DNA of 64,000 bases, from assembly GCF_000430025.1 (NCBI RefSeq), contig NZ_AUCZ01000009.1, positions 1-64,000 on the forward strand, in the 5' to 3' direction. Positions within the stretch are counted from its first letter, which is position 1, and each line of letters starts with the position of its first letter. The notes beneath the pieces were generated by a model, which did no database searches, had not been told where the DNA came from, and saw only the letters and a program-made list of their open reading frames with translations. Positions 1 through 8,377 of the stretch are shown in pieces. Source of the DNA: Flavobacterium suncheonense GH29-5 = DSM 17707. GTDB lineage: Bacteria > Bacteroidota > Bacteroidia > Flavobacteriales > Flavobacteriaceae. The position numbers were made by a program, and so were the translations under genes.

Positions 1-327
1 ATCTTCTTTGAATTCAACAAGAGCAACATCACCAGAGAAGGGGCGTTTGAGTTAGACAAACTGGTTCAGGTGATGAAGAACAGCCCGGAGATGGTTATCA
101 TGGTGAAATCGCACACAGACAGCCGCGGATCGGATGCGTTCAACATGAACCTGTCGGAGCGCAGAGCCAAATCGACGGTTCAGTATGTAATCTCTAAAGG
201 CATTGCCAAAGACAGAATCTCGGGCAAAGGCTACGGGGAGAGCGAACCGAAGGTAGCTTGCGAAAAATGTACCGAAGAGGAACACGCTAAGAACCGACGT
301 TCGGAATTCTTGATTGTGAAGAAATAA
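1..327 (+). CDS. OmpA-family C-terminal domain protein (5' end outside window)
   Basis: Frame 1 is open from the first base, so the gene starts outside the window and only the last 108 residues are visible. They form an OmpA/MotB-type peptidoglycan-binding domain. The strand-helix core contains SHTDSRGSD followed by LSERRAKSTVQYV, then RISGKGYGESEP and a terminal NRRSEF. The Asp of HTD and the Arg of NRR are at the places that contact diaminopimelate in the family. The protein is expected to sit in the outer membrane and bind the cell wall non-covalently. In flavobacteria such domains often end larger proteins with TPR or WD40-like parts, but which type this is cannot be seen. A hairpin terminator follows the stop by 17 bases. 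Confidence 0.9.
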   Translation: MFFEFNKSNITREGAFELDKLVQVMKNSPEMVIMVKSHTDSRGSDAFNMNLSERRAKSTVQYVISKGIAKDRISGKGYGESEPKVACEKCTEEEHAKNRRSEFLIVKK

Positions 328-344
328 TTTTTACGAGCATTATA

Positions 345-372
345 AAAAACCCGCTATACAGCGGGTTTTTTA
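345..372 (+). terminator. Rho-independent terminator of the OmpA-family gene
   Basis: Stem AAAAACCCGCT / AGCGGGTTTTT with loop ATAC, then a T-rich tail. It lies just after the stop codon at 327. Confidence 0.85.
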
Positions 373-832
373 TTTGTATTATTTAACCGTTCTATGCGTA
401 CTACTTGGGTATTTAGAACCCTTAGGAGGTTAGTTTGTTTTCGTTCAGGTTTTTCATTGCTAAAAAGCTTTTTAAACCAAGTAAAAATTTGTTTAGCATA
501 TAAACTGCTTTGGCAACGTAAAACATTCTTAAAATCAAGAAAACATGCAAAAAACAGTGTTTGTAAAGTGCGGTCTTGGTTTTAAAAATTAAATTTCACA
601 AAAAACACCCGTATTGACGGTTTGTTTGGACTGCAGATGTCTTTTTCTGCATTAGTAAAATATGTAGAGGCATAAAATAGTGTCCTCTCTGCTTAGGGTT
701 GTGGCGGATGTTTTGTTACTGATGTTTGCAGATATACTGAAAAGATTGCAAGAAAGAGCCTTACTTCGCGGAAAAAAGAAATCACCGACCCCTCAAATAT
801 TTCCTAAGGACTGCGATGGCTCAAAACCGCGG
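373..832. other. gene-poor spacer, nothing supported
   Basis: About 460 bases between a terminator and the 3' end of a minus-strand gene. Two short open frames on the plus strand (394-585 and 680-862) have no recognisable protein character, and no clear promoter precedes them. I see no tRNA, repeat or mobile-element end. A decayed gene is possible but I cannot identify one. Confidence 0.4.
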
Positions 833-1135
833 TTAGTGGCTGTCTTTATCATGTTTATTTAAAAACTCAAGTTCTTCTTTTTCTTTCCTTTCATCTCTTT
901 CTGTTTTTTCGGTTTTATATTCGTTATACATCCACAGAGAAACTAGCAAAAGTAGAGCACCTAAAATTAAGGTTCCGTTTCCATCTATTGTCTGCTTTTG
1001 GGTATACGTTCCCAATCTCCTATAATCAAACTGAGTTGAAGAAGTTTTATTGCAAAATTTAAGATAGCCACCAATAATTATAACCACCAATCCAATAAAA
1101 AAACCAAGTCTGTAAATGATATATTTAGAATACAT
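833..1135 (-). CDS. small membrane protein with two transmembrane segments, function unknown
   Basis: A 100-residue protein I do not recognise. Residues about 9-27 (RLGFFIGLVVIIIGGYLKF) and 53-69 (GTLILGALLLLVSLWMY) are hydrophobic enough to span the membrane. Between them is a polar stretch of about 25 residues. The last 30 residues are highly charged (repeated Lys, Glu, Asp) and probably cytoplasmic, forming a short helix. The gene stands alone, facing away from the TonB locus. No exact TAnnTTTG element was found upstream of its ATG, so its promoter is unclear. The protein-like pattern of two membrane segments and a charged tail argues for a real gene, but the call is moderate. Confidence 0.55.
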   Translation of the reverse strand: MYSKYIIYRLGFFIGLVVIIIGGYLKFCNKTSSTQFDYRRLGTYTQKQTIDGNGTLILGALLLLVSLWMYNEYKTEKTERDERKEKEELEFLNKHDKDSH

Positions 1136-1292
1136 TTTTAATGTTAGTTGTTTGTTTCTGTAAGTATACGTCGGTTGCAGTTAACAGCCAAGTTGCACTA
1201 TTGATGTGTCATCTGTAGAGAATCTTCGTAACACATCGCATTTTACTTCCTTAACTTTGTTAAAGTCTTTTCATTGTAAAGATTGTCAATAA

Positions 1293-1323
1293 AAAAACCA
1301 CTCCTGTAAAGAGTGGTTTTTTT
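1293..1323. terminator. bidirectional terminator downstream of the DUF5689 lipoprotein gene
   Basis: Stem AAAAACCACTC / GAGTGGTTTTT with a seven-base loop, and T-runs on both strands. On the minus strand it ends the receptor/lipoprotein operon whose last stop is at 1341. Confidence 0.85.
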
Positions 1324-1340
1324 ATTGCATCAGGTTTGTA

Positions 1341-2711
1341 TTACTGAAACTTGATATTGTCTAACTGAATACCTGGTCGTGTTTCAACATTAGTGGTAGA
1401 TGCAGTAGCTACATCATAAGCAAAAATGATATGTCCCTGACCGGTCACACCTGTAAAAGTATGGACACCGGAATTGGTAAAGGAACTTGCCCATGAGGTT
1501 CCGGTGTAGTTGGAATAGGTGAAGCTATTGGTAATATCCACAAGGTTTGCCGTCGGATTGGTCTGATCAAAATTTGTGGAATAGTAAACTTTCATAATTG
1601 GTGTGCTTGTTAGCGACATGTATCCGTACAAGGTTTGGAATGACAGTTTAGTGTACGTATCAAAGTCGTAAGGCATAACAAAGAAAATTTTTGTGGCACC
1701 GGTACTGGCACCTTTTCTTGCCTGTAGGTATTTATTTCCGTTAAAAGTACCTACAAACCAGTCGTTGGTTCCGATAACTTTTATATTATAATAGTTAGGA
1801 AAAGTTGCGGTATTGTTTGCATACGACTCGAAAGTTTCAACAACAGGATTTTGTCTTGGGTTGTCAAGCGTTACATCATTTAGCGTACGGATCATAAATT
1901 GATAACCACTGTTGTACTTAGTAAGAACTCCTCTAATTTTACCATTACCCGAAGGAATGGAAGAATTTTTAAAAGTTACAAACTCACTCACACGAACCTC
2001 AATCGAGTTTCCGTCTTCATCGGTAATAATGTGATTGGTTGCGCCACCGATATTGTTCACAGTTGGGTCAAAATATTTTTTACCAACAGAGATATCGGAA
2101 AACTGAACATTGTCAAACTCAATAAGTTTGTGCATGTTCGCATCGTTTTTGGCTTGAGCAATAGTCATGTGTTTAACCAAAAGTTCTTCATCAATTTTTT
2201 GGTCGTCACAACCTCTGGTGATAACGTTTTCGAATTCTACTCCAGACAAACGGCCAATCTGATTTCCATTGTACAAGTTACCTATTTCATAGGAAGCAGT
2301 TTGTGTCCTGAAGTTATAATACAGGCTATCCAATTTAATGTATACTTTTCTGCCCGGCTCGTATTTTGTATACAGGTTATAGTTGTCTACCGGAATGGTA
2401 AATCCTTTTGCGTTGTCATCAGTACCCGAAACAAGTGAGATTGACTTGTAGAAATTACCGCCTTCGTCACTGGAAGTTACATAAGCCTCGATTACACCTA
2501 TTTCTGTTTGAATGCCTTGAGCATCACGAGGATCCGCATAAAGTTGCGGACTGTTGCTGGTAGCCGCTCCTGTAATCTGACTAACTTGTTTGGTTACTGC
2601 TAACGTTGCACATTTCTCTGATAAATCAGGTGTACCGTAGTCATCGCCATTAACGCAGCTTACCAAAGTGGCCAGCAATGCAGGAATCGCTAAAAATTTA
2701 ATGTTTTTCAT
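1341..2711 (-). CDS. DUF5689-type lipoprotein with C-terminal choice-of-anchor domain
   Basis: 456 residues, exported as a lipoprotein. A signal peptide ends in a lipobox with Cys19 (LATLVSC), followed by an acidic tract CVNGDDYGTPD that suits surface-exposed flavobacterial lipoproteins. Residues about 40-275 resemble the DUF5689 family (beta-rich, OB-like, seen in Bacteroidota surface proteins). Residues about 290-456 form a jelly-roll-like choice-of-anchor domain ending in GIQLDNIKFQ. It is the last gene after the TonB-dependent receptor and a second lipoprotein, with 6-base and 11-base gaps, so the three are one transcription unit. It probably acts on the cell surface as a binding or processing partner of the receptor. 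The ligand is unknown. The domain assignment is from memory of the family, not from a search. Confidence 0.8.
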   Translation of the reverse strand: MKNIKFLAIPALLATLVSCVNGDDYGTPDLSEKCATLAVTKQVSQITGAATSNSPQLYADPRDAQGIQTEIGVIEAYVTSSDEGGNFYKSISLVSGTDDNAKGFTIPVDNYNLYTKYEPGRKVYIKLDSLYYNFRTQTASYEIGNLYNGNQIGRLSGVEFENVITRGCDDQKIDEELLVKHMTIAQAKNDANMHKLIEFDNVQFSDISVGKKYFDPTVNNIGGATNHIITDEDGNSIEVRVSEFVTFKNSSIPSGNGKIRGVLTKYNSGYQFMIRTLNDVTLDNPRQNPVVETFESYANNTATFPNYYNIKVIGTNDWFVGTFNGNKYLQARKGASTGATKIFFVMPYDFDTYTKLSFQTLYGYMSLTSTPIMKVYYSTNFDQTNPTANLVDITNSFTYSNYTGTSWASSFTNSGVHTFTGVTGQGHIIFAYDVATASTTNVETRPGIQLDNIKFQ

Positions 2712-2717
2712 AGCTTA

Positions 2718-3344
2718 TTAATTTTCAAAAACCTTGATATTGTCCAATTGATAGGTAGTGGTTACTCCAGTTTGTTTGCTTCCGGTGTATTTGAAAGCCA
2801 CACGAACATTTGAGCTGTTGAAAGAACTTAAATCAAGATCCCCACTGTTCACAAATACATCCTCTTGACCTGATCCCGGTAAAGTTGGGTTCAGTTCGGT
2901 CCAAGTAGCCGTTGCGATTCCGTCCGGAGTTCCGTCAAAATCCTCAGATACAAAAACCGTTAAACAGGCACCTGCCCAGAAACGGATTTTAGTTTCAAAA
3001 GAAAAAAGTTCATTTGCAGTGGAAGACAAATCCATGGCAGGAGAGATTAACCACACTTCATCGTTGGTTCCGGCATCTGAATAAAAAGATGAGAACTCAG
3101 CGTATTTGTTGTCGCTAAAAATGCGGGAATGCCATTTACGGGTTGCCGTTCTATTGTAATTTGTCCAGCCTTCCAACGCGATTGGCACTTCGTTAGATCC
3201 GCTTCCGGTAGTCGTAGTTTCAAACCCTTCGGCAAGAATTAACTCTTTCACCGGTGGAATATCAAAGTCATCCTCATTTACACAACTTGTTAATAAACCC
3301 GCAGTTGCTGCAAGCATAAAAACAGATTTAAATATATTTTTCAT
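2718..3344 (-). CDS. choice-of-anchor J / DUF5017-like lipoprotein
   Basis: 208 residues. The signal peptide ends at a lipobox with Cys21 (GLLTSC), followed by CVNEDDFDIPP, which is strikingly like the mature start of the downstream lipoprotein (CVNGDDYGTPD). The rest is a single beta-sandwich domain beginning at EGFETT and closing with YQLDNIKVFEN, typical of choice-of-anchor J / DUF5017 proteins that recognise ligands at the cell surface. The gene sits between the TonB receptor (11 bases away) and the DUF5689 lipoprotein (6 bases away). The similarity at both ends suggests that this protein and the C-terminal half of its neighbour arose by duplication. It has no visible catalytic motif. Confidence 0.75.
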   Translation of the reverse strand: MKNIFKSVFMLAATAGLLTSCVNEDDFDIPPVKELILAEGFETTTTGSGSNEVPIALEGWTNYNRTATRKWHSRIFSDNKYAEFSSFYSDAGTNDEVWLISPAMDLSSTANELFSFETKIRFWAGACLTVFVSEDFDGTPDGIATATWTELNPTLPGSGQEDVFVNSGDLDLSSFNSSNVRVAFKYTGSKQTGVTTTYQLDNIKVFEN

Positions 3345-3355
3345 TGTCTGTTAGT

Positions 3356-6151
3356 TTAAAAGTTAACGTAGAAGTTTAAAAAGAACGTTCTACCATAACC
3401 GTAGAAGTATTTAGGGCCAAAACCTCGGGTTCCGCTTGCCATGTCTTGTTGCATGTCCGGGAACGTGGCTTTTCTGGATTGTTCAAAACCTCCTGTTTTG
3501 TATCGGAAGTCAAAAACGTTGTTTACCGAAGCAAAGAAACCAACAGTACTTCTGGTTTTTGGGTCAATCATCCAAGATTTGCCCCCTGTTAGGTTAACAA
3601 TGGTGAAATCGTCAAATTTCTCTTGTTTCAACATGGCACGAACGCTTTCTTCCGTTGCGCCAGGGTAGGAAACACCGCTATTGCTGTCAATAGCAAAGTT
3701 ATCGGTTCTTAAAACGTTAGAAACGTCTAGGAAAGAGTCTGCCAAATAATTCACATTGGCTCCAATCCACCAATAATGAGGGTCACGGTATTCCAAACCA
3801 AAAGAGTAAGCCTGTTGCGGCATGCCCGGTTGTCTGTAATTTTTCAGGTAAGTCTTACCGAAATCAACAACAGGATACTGATTGGTCGCTGAAGCCTGCG
3901 CATCATCGTTAAGTTTCAGGTTCGGATTGTTGCTGTAAATGTACTGCCCGTAAGAAGCTGCAGCGCTTGCCTTAATGGTAGATGTAATTTGGTATTCCAA
4001 TCCCAACTCTGCGCCGATGTTTTGTTTATCCATTCCGGTAACAATTTCACTTACAAAAGAGTCTGCATCGCCAGAATCTTCACCAATGCTTTCTGCATAA
4101 TAGAAAGACAATTCCGAAGTATTCTGAATCTTAGAGATAAAACCGGTTAAGCGACCTTTGAATTTTGGAGTTCGGATTATATAGCTGGCATCCGCACTGA
4201 AAATTCTTTCGCTGTCCAAATCCGGTGTAATGTTGTTGTTTAAACGGGCATTGGCAAAAGTATTACGAAGTGTAGGTGCTTTTGTCAAATAGGCTCCGTT
4301 AAAGTTGAACAGGTGATTTCCGGTTAGTTTGTATGTCAAACCTCCTTTGAATCCAAAGTTTTCGAAGATTATGTTATCACTGTCGCCGAATGAGTTGTTG
4401 GCGTAAATACCATTGCGGTATAACCCTTCTCTTTTGTATTCCGTTCTGGAAAAAGACTGGCTTAGATAGAAATCGAATTTTCTGTAGTTGAATTTAAACT
4501 GCGCAAATCCGTCAAAAACGGTAGCAAATAAATTGTAGTTATATCCGTAAGTGTCCCCTTCGCCTACTAAGCGATCCGGATTGTTCAAATCGGCATCTTG
4601 AGACTGACCGTTATCGGTATTGGCAAAGAAATCTTTGTCGATAAAATAGTTACCGCCCAACAAGTCTAATAAATTCTGATAATTGTGTGATTTCAGTTTG
4701 CGGAAAGTAGCACCGGCATTTAAACTGATGTTGTCTGATAATTCAGAAGTTAAAATTGAATTAGCCGTAATCTGTGTGTCATCTGTACGGTCTTCGTATA
4801 GAACATAAGCACTGTTTCCTGCGGCAGTAGCCTGGTTGGCGGCATACATGGCTGCCCAGTCGATTTGGCTGTGGCTTAAGAAATAATTTTCCGCATCGGT
4901 TGCTCCGGCATAATCCGGTGTCCACACACCATTATTATGATAATTCAGATAATAACTCGGCAAGTTTCTGTAGTATGTCGGATCCGGGTTGTTAGCCTGT
5001 TGGTAATCCAAGCGGGAATTTCCGATGGAACCAGTCTGGAATGCCACATTGGTATTTAAAGTAGTCTTTGGAGTTAATTTCCAGTAGTGGCTCAACATCA
5101 TGATTGGCTCCTCGATGTCTTTATCTCTGGAATTTCTCTTTTTACCGTCTTGCCATCCCCAGTAGGAGTTGTATTCAATACCTTTTAAATCGGTTACTTC
5201 TTTGGTGTTAGGAGACGATTTCCCACGGCTGTTTTGTGCGTAAATCGAAGTAAAGTTCAAACTGTGCTTGTCGTTGAATTTTTTCTCCACACTGGCAAAA
5301 ATAGAATTGGCCGCATAATCCGTTCCTTCGAAATAGCCTTCTTCAGCCCATCTTCTGGAAGCGGAAACCACAAAAGCCCATCCGTTAGTATTCATTCCGG
5401 AAGCATGGGTTCCCATAACTCTCCAGGAGTAGTTTGTGTTTGTACCGGAAAACGAAACGCGGTTTCCAGGTCTGTAATGTGAGGCACGGGTGTTGATTGC
5501 CTGGGTTCCCAAGATTCCGCCAAAAGTATAATCTGATGGCGCAGAACCCATGGTAAATTCCTGATTGCGGGTCGCGTCGTTCAAACCACCCCAGTTGCTC
5601 CACTGTGGTCTTCCATCGTACAGTTTATTCATTACGATACCGTTAATCATAGTCGTTCCGTATTCGTTATCCAAACCACGGATTCTGAAACGGGCCTGCC
5701 CCCAGTTGAAAGCCGCCGCTTGTTGGTAAACATCGCGGGAAGCCTGCAAAAGACCTGAGGTACTTTCGGATCCGCTGTTGTCATCACCCAAATCGTTTTC
5801 GGTGATGGTTACTAAGGCTAATTGCTGTTCTGAAGTAATGTCTTCCTCTAAAACGACAATGCCCAAATCTGTGGTTTCTCCTTTTTTAATTTCAATTGCA
5901 AAAGTTTGTGAAGTATAACCCGGGCTGCTAATCTGAACAGCTTGGTTGCCTTCCGCAACAACTGGAAAAACAAAAACACCTTCAAAGTTGGTCAATGCAG
6001 ATTGATTCGTGCTTTGAATGGTTGCAACAACATTCTGTAATGGTTTTTGGGATTTGGAATCAACAACCTTACCTTTTAAGGCCGGGTTTTGTTGCGCCCA
6101 GGCAAAAACGACTTGCATTACAAATAAAGTACAAATTACAAGTTTTTTCAT
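3356..6151 (-). CDS. TonB-dependent outer-membrane receptor with carboxypeptidase-like N-terminal domain
   Basis: 931 residues. A signal peptide (cleavage near Ala-Trp-Ala-Gln20) is followed by a carboxypeptidase-D regulatory-like domain at about 25-110 (KGKVVDSKSQKPLQNVVA). Next come a plug with FRIRGLDNEYGTTMINGIVM at about 157-176, and a long beta-barrel ending in the aromatic sequence FFLNFYVNF. It imports a substrate across the outer membrane using TonB energy. No SusD partner is present. Instead, two lipoproteins follow in the same operon and a secreted nuclease-fold protein lies divergently upstream. That setting suggests uptake of a nucleic-acid or phosphate-ester product rather than a glycan, but this is inference. 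The promoter is recognisable at 6208-6237. Confidence 0.92.
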   Translation of the reverse strand: MKKLVICTLFVMQVVFAWAQQNPALKGKVVDSKSQKPLQNVVATIQSTNQSALTNFEGVFVFPVVAEGNQAVQISSPGYTSQTFAIEIKKGETTDLGIVVLEEDITSEQQLALVTITENDLGDDNSGSESTSGLLQASRDVYQQAAAFNWGQARFRIRGLDNEYGTTMINGIVMNKLYDGRPQWSNWGGLNDATRNQEFTMGSAPSDYTFGGILGTQAINTRASHYRPGNRVSFSGTNTNYSWRVMGTHASGMNTNGWAFVVSASRRWAEEGYFEGTDYAANSIFASVEKKFNDKHSLNFTSIYAQNSRGKSSPNTKEVTDLKGIEYNSYWGWQDGKKRNSRDKDIEEPIMMLSHYWKLTPKTTLNTNVAFQTGSIGNSRLDYQQANNPDPTYYRNLPSYYLNYHNNGVWTPDYAGATDAENYFLSHSQIDWAAMYAANQATAAGNSAYVLYEDRTDDTQITANSILTSELSDNISLNAGATFRKLKSHNYQNLLDLLGGNYFIDKDFFANTDNGQSQDADLNNPDRLVGEGDTYGYNYNLFATVFDGFAQFKFNYRKFDFYLSQSFSRTEYKREGLYRNGIYANNSFGDSDNIIFENFGFKGGLTYKLTGNHLFNFNGAYLTKAPTLRNTFANARLNNNITPDLDSERIFSADASYIIRTPKFKGRLTGFISKIQNTSELSFYYAESIGEDSGDADSFVSEIVTGMDKQNIGAELGLEYQITSTIKASAAASYGQYIYSNNPNLKLNDDAQASATNQYPVVDFGKTYLKNYRQPGMPQQAYSFGLEYRDPHYWWIGANVNYLADSFLDVSNVLRTDNFAIDSNSGVSYPGATEESVRAMLKQEKFDDFTIVNLTGGKSWMIDPKTRSTVGFFASVNNVFDFRYKTGGFEQSRKATFPDMQQDMASGTRGFGPKYFYGYGRTFFLNFYVNF

Positions 6152-6207
6152 AAATAAAATTAAAGTTAATTCCTTGTCTTTTAATTTAATAAGAAAAGAA
6201 AGGGTGG

Positions 6208-6237
6208 CAAATTTACATACTTTCAGCCAACTAGCAA
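6208..6237 (-). promoter_or_regulatory. Bacteroidota-type promoter of the TonB receptor operon
   Basis: On the minus strand, TTG (6235-6237), a 19-base spacer, and TAAATTTG (6208-6215). This matches the TTTG-N19-TAnnTTTG pattern used by the Bacteroidota primary sigma factor. Transcription would start near 6200, about 50 bases before the ATG. Confidence 0.65.
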
Positions 6238-6438
6238 TACTCTAATTTGAAATTTTTGCAAAACTTAATTCTAAGGTAATATAAATATTCAGAATTTAAT
6301 ATGGGATGAATGTTAAATTATAGGGTTAAAAAGGTGGATTTCGGCTTGTTATTGGTTGTTTGAGCTGTTTTTTTGCACTTGTTTCCGGATTTTAAAATAT
6401 ATTAATTAAATATGCGTGAACATTTTAGATTATTGTTT

Positions 6439-6446
6439 TACTTTTG
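6439..6446 (+). promoter_or_regulatory. -7 element of the endonuclease-fold gene
   Basis: TACTTTTG matches TAnnTTTG exactly and lies 118 bases before the ATG at 6565. The -33 element is weak. The divergent interval 6152-6564 thus holds promoters for both sides of the locus. No other structure is obvious in it. Confidence 0.5.
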
Positions 6447-6564
6447 TTGCCCCAAATGTAAAAACGGATTTGCTGTTTTTGAATTTGGCTTGATTATTGT
6501 CGTAAATTTTTCAGAATGACTGGTTTACGGACCAGTAACAATTAAAAAACTTTTTATTTTTCTT

Positions 6565-7662
6565 ATGAAAAAAAGACTCTTTCTTGTTTTTTCTGTAGCC
6601 CTTTTAAGCGTGTCGGCTATGTCGCAACAGAAAAAATTTATGGTGCACACAGTTGCGTTTTACAACTTTGAAAACTTGTTTGACACCATCAACGGACCGA
6701 ATTACGATGAGGAATGGCTGCCTGACGGAAAACAGAACTGGACCGGAAAAAAATACAAACAGAAACTCGAAAACTTAAGCCGGGTTTTGGCCGAGTTGGG
6801 AACCGGAGAATCGCAAAAAGAATCGCCTGTTTTGATTGGTTGTTCCGAGGTGGAGAACCGCGGTGTTCTGGAAGATTTGGTGAAGCAACCCAATATCATA
6901 AACAAAGATTACGGAATTGTGCATTTCGATTCGCCGGACAAACGCGGGATTGACGTGGCTTTGTTGTACAAGAAGAAACATTTCCAACCCACCAGTTATA
7001 AAAACATCCCTCTGATGATTTATGAGAAAGATGCTTATAAAAAAGAAAAAGAGGCAGATGACGACAAAGAAGACAATGTCAATATCGATAAAACGACCAA
7101 ACGCATCTACACCCGTGACCAGCTTTTGGTTACCGGATTACTTGACGGAGAGGAAGTTCATGTAATTGTGAACCACTGGCCGTCCCGTTCCGGAGGAGAA
7201 AAGAAAAGCAGTCCGAACCGTGAGGCAGCCGGACGTCTGAACCGAAAAATCATGGACTCTTTGTATGCCATCAATCCCAACGCGAAGATTATTTCGATGG
7301 GCGACTTAAACGATGGCAGTTTCAACAAAAGTGTGAAAGTGGAAGTTGGCGCCAAAGGCAAAAAAGAAGACGTAAAACCGTTTGGGGTGTACAACCCGAT
7401 GCAGAAAATGGCCGAAGAAGGCATGGGAACCCTAGCCTACCGCGACGCCTGGGATCTGTTCGACATCATCATGGTTTCCGAGCCGTTAATCCGCAACGAC
7501 TATTCGTCCTGGCGTTACTGGAAAGCCGGAATTTACAACAAGCCGTTCTTAGTACAGAAAACAGGACAGTACAAGGGTTACCCGTTGCGTAACTCGAACG
7601 GAGAAGTAGGGTTTAGTGACCACTTTCCGGTGTACATCTATCTGATAAAAGAAGCAAAATAA
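6565..7662 (+). CDS. exported endonuclease/exonuclease/phosphatase-family protein
   Basis: 365 residues with a cleavable signal peptide (about 1-20, ending SAMSQQ), so it works in the periplasm or outside the cell. The EEP fold motifs are all visible: NFENLFD near the start of the domain, SEVENR (metal-binding Glu), VNHWPSRSGG (catalytic His), MGDLND (Asp/Asn pair) and SDHFPV at the C-terminus (final His). Members cut DNA, RNA or phosphoesters with a divalent metal. The substrate of this one is not known. An internal Lys/Asp/Glu-rich insert (about 155-175) is an elaboration on the fold. It is divergent from a TonB receptor and its lipoproteins, which suggests a shared role in using extracellular phosphate-containing polymers. 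Confidence 0.88.
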   Translation: MKKRLFLVFSVALLSVSAMSQQKKFMVHTVAFYNFENLFDTINGPNYDEEWLPDGKQNWTGKKYKQKLENLSRVLAELGTGESQKESPVLIGCSEVENRGVLEDLVKQPNIINKDYGIVHFDSPDKRGIDVALLYKKKHFQPTSYKNIPLMIYEKDAYKKEKEADDDKEDNVNIDKTTKRIYTRDQLLVTGLLDGEEVHVIVNHWPSRSGGEKKSSPNREAAGRLNRKIMDSLYAINPNAKIISMGDLNDGSFNKSVKVEVGAKGKKEDVKPFGVYNPMQKMAEEGMGTLAYRDAWDLFDIIMVSEPLIRNDYSSWRYWKAGIYNKPFLVQKTGQYKGYPLRNSNGEVGFSDHFPVYIYLIKEAK

Positions 7663-7667
7663 TAGTT

Positions 7668-7697
7668 AAAGGTCGGCATGAGTCGGCCTTTTTATTT
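7668..7697 (+). terminator. terminator after the endonuclease-fold gene
   Basis: Stem AAAGGTCGGC / GTCGGCCTTT (two G-T pairs), loop ATGA, then TTTTATTT. Confidence 0.75.
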
Positions 7698-7726
7698 GTA
7701 AATTAGCGGAGCTAAATGCAGAACTT

Positions 7727-8272
7727 ATGAGTATTCCAAAACCATTTAACCTGAGCCAATGGATTGAAGACAACCGGCATCTGTTAAAACCGCCTGTTGG
7801 CAACAAAAACCTTTATGCGGAATCCGAAGATTATATCGTAATGGTAGTAGCCGGCCCGAATGCCCGCAAAGATTACCACTATAACGAAACCGAAGAATTG
7901 TTTTACCAGTTGGAAGGCACAATCAAAGTAGTCATTCAGGAAGCAGGCGAGCGCAAAGAAATGGAACTGAAAGCCGGCGACATGTATCTGAATCCGGCCC
8001 GGGTGCCGCATTCTCCCGTGCGCAGCGAAGGCTCTGTCGGTCTGGTGATTGAACGGAAAAGAGCCGGGAAAGGGTTCACCGACGGTTTGTTGTGGCATTG
8101 CGAAAACTGTAATCACAAATTGTATGAAGTGTATTTTGAATTGCACGACATCGAAAAGGACTTTCTGCCTCATTTTCAGCACTTTTACAATTCGGAAGCC
8201 TTGCGCACCTGTACGGAATGCGGCACCGTGATGGAAACCGATCCTAGATTCACGACTAACTATGAAAGCTAA
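7727..8272 (+). CDS. nbaC: 3-hydroxyanthranilate 3,4-dioxygenase
   Basis: 181 residues, full length for the bacterial enzyme, which opens the ring of 3-hydroxyanthranilate in the kynurenine branch of tryptophan breakdown and quinolinate formation. The cupin iron ligands are His51, Glu57 and His95, and Arg47 and Arg99 are at the places that bind substrate. The second, rubredoxin-like metal site has Cys125-x-x-Cys128 and Cys162-x-x-Cys165, the same spacing as in the well-studied bacterial enzymes. It is followed by an aldehyde dehydrogenase gene on the same strand, but that gene has its own -7 element, so they need not be co-transcribed. No other kynurenine-pathway gene is in the window. It is cytoplasmic. 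Confidence 0.95.
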   Translation: MSIPKPFNLSQWIEDNRHLLKPPVGNKNLYAESEDYIVMVVAGPNARKDYHYNETEELFYQLEGTIKVVIQEAGERKEMELKAGDMYLNPARVPHSPVRSEGSVGLVIERKRAGKGFTDGLLWHCENCNHKLYEVYFELHDIEKDFLPHFQHFYNSEALRTCTECGTVMETDPRFTTNYES

Positions 8273-8335
8273 CTATTTGGTTTTCTTTAGGTTAGTTTTA
8301 ACAAAGGAATGCGTTACCGATTTAACAAAAAACAG

Positions 8336-8343
8336 TAACTTTG
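8336..8343 (+). promoter_or_regulatory. -7 element of the ALDH7-type dehydrogenase gene
   Basis: TAACTTTG, exact TAnnTTTG, 35 bases before the ATG at 8378. Confidence 0.55.
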
Positions 8344-8377
8344 CAAAAATTATAAAAAAACGAATTAAATTATACTA

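Noticed and set aside
394..862. Two short plus-strand open frames (394-585 and 680-862) in the spacer after the OmpA-family gene
   Set aside because: No protein-like pattern and no promoter; the second overlaps the end of a better minus-strand gene.
1899..2438. 179-codon plus-strand frame inside the DUF5689 lipoprotein gene
   Set aside because: Antisense shadow of a well-supported lipoprotein gene; its translation lacks domain features.
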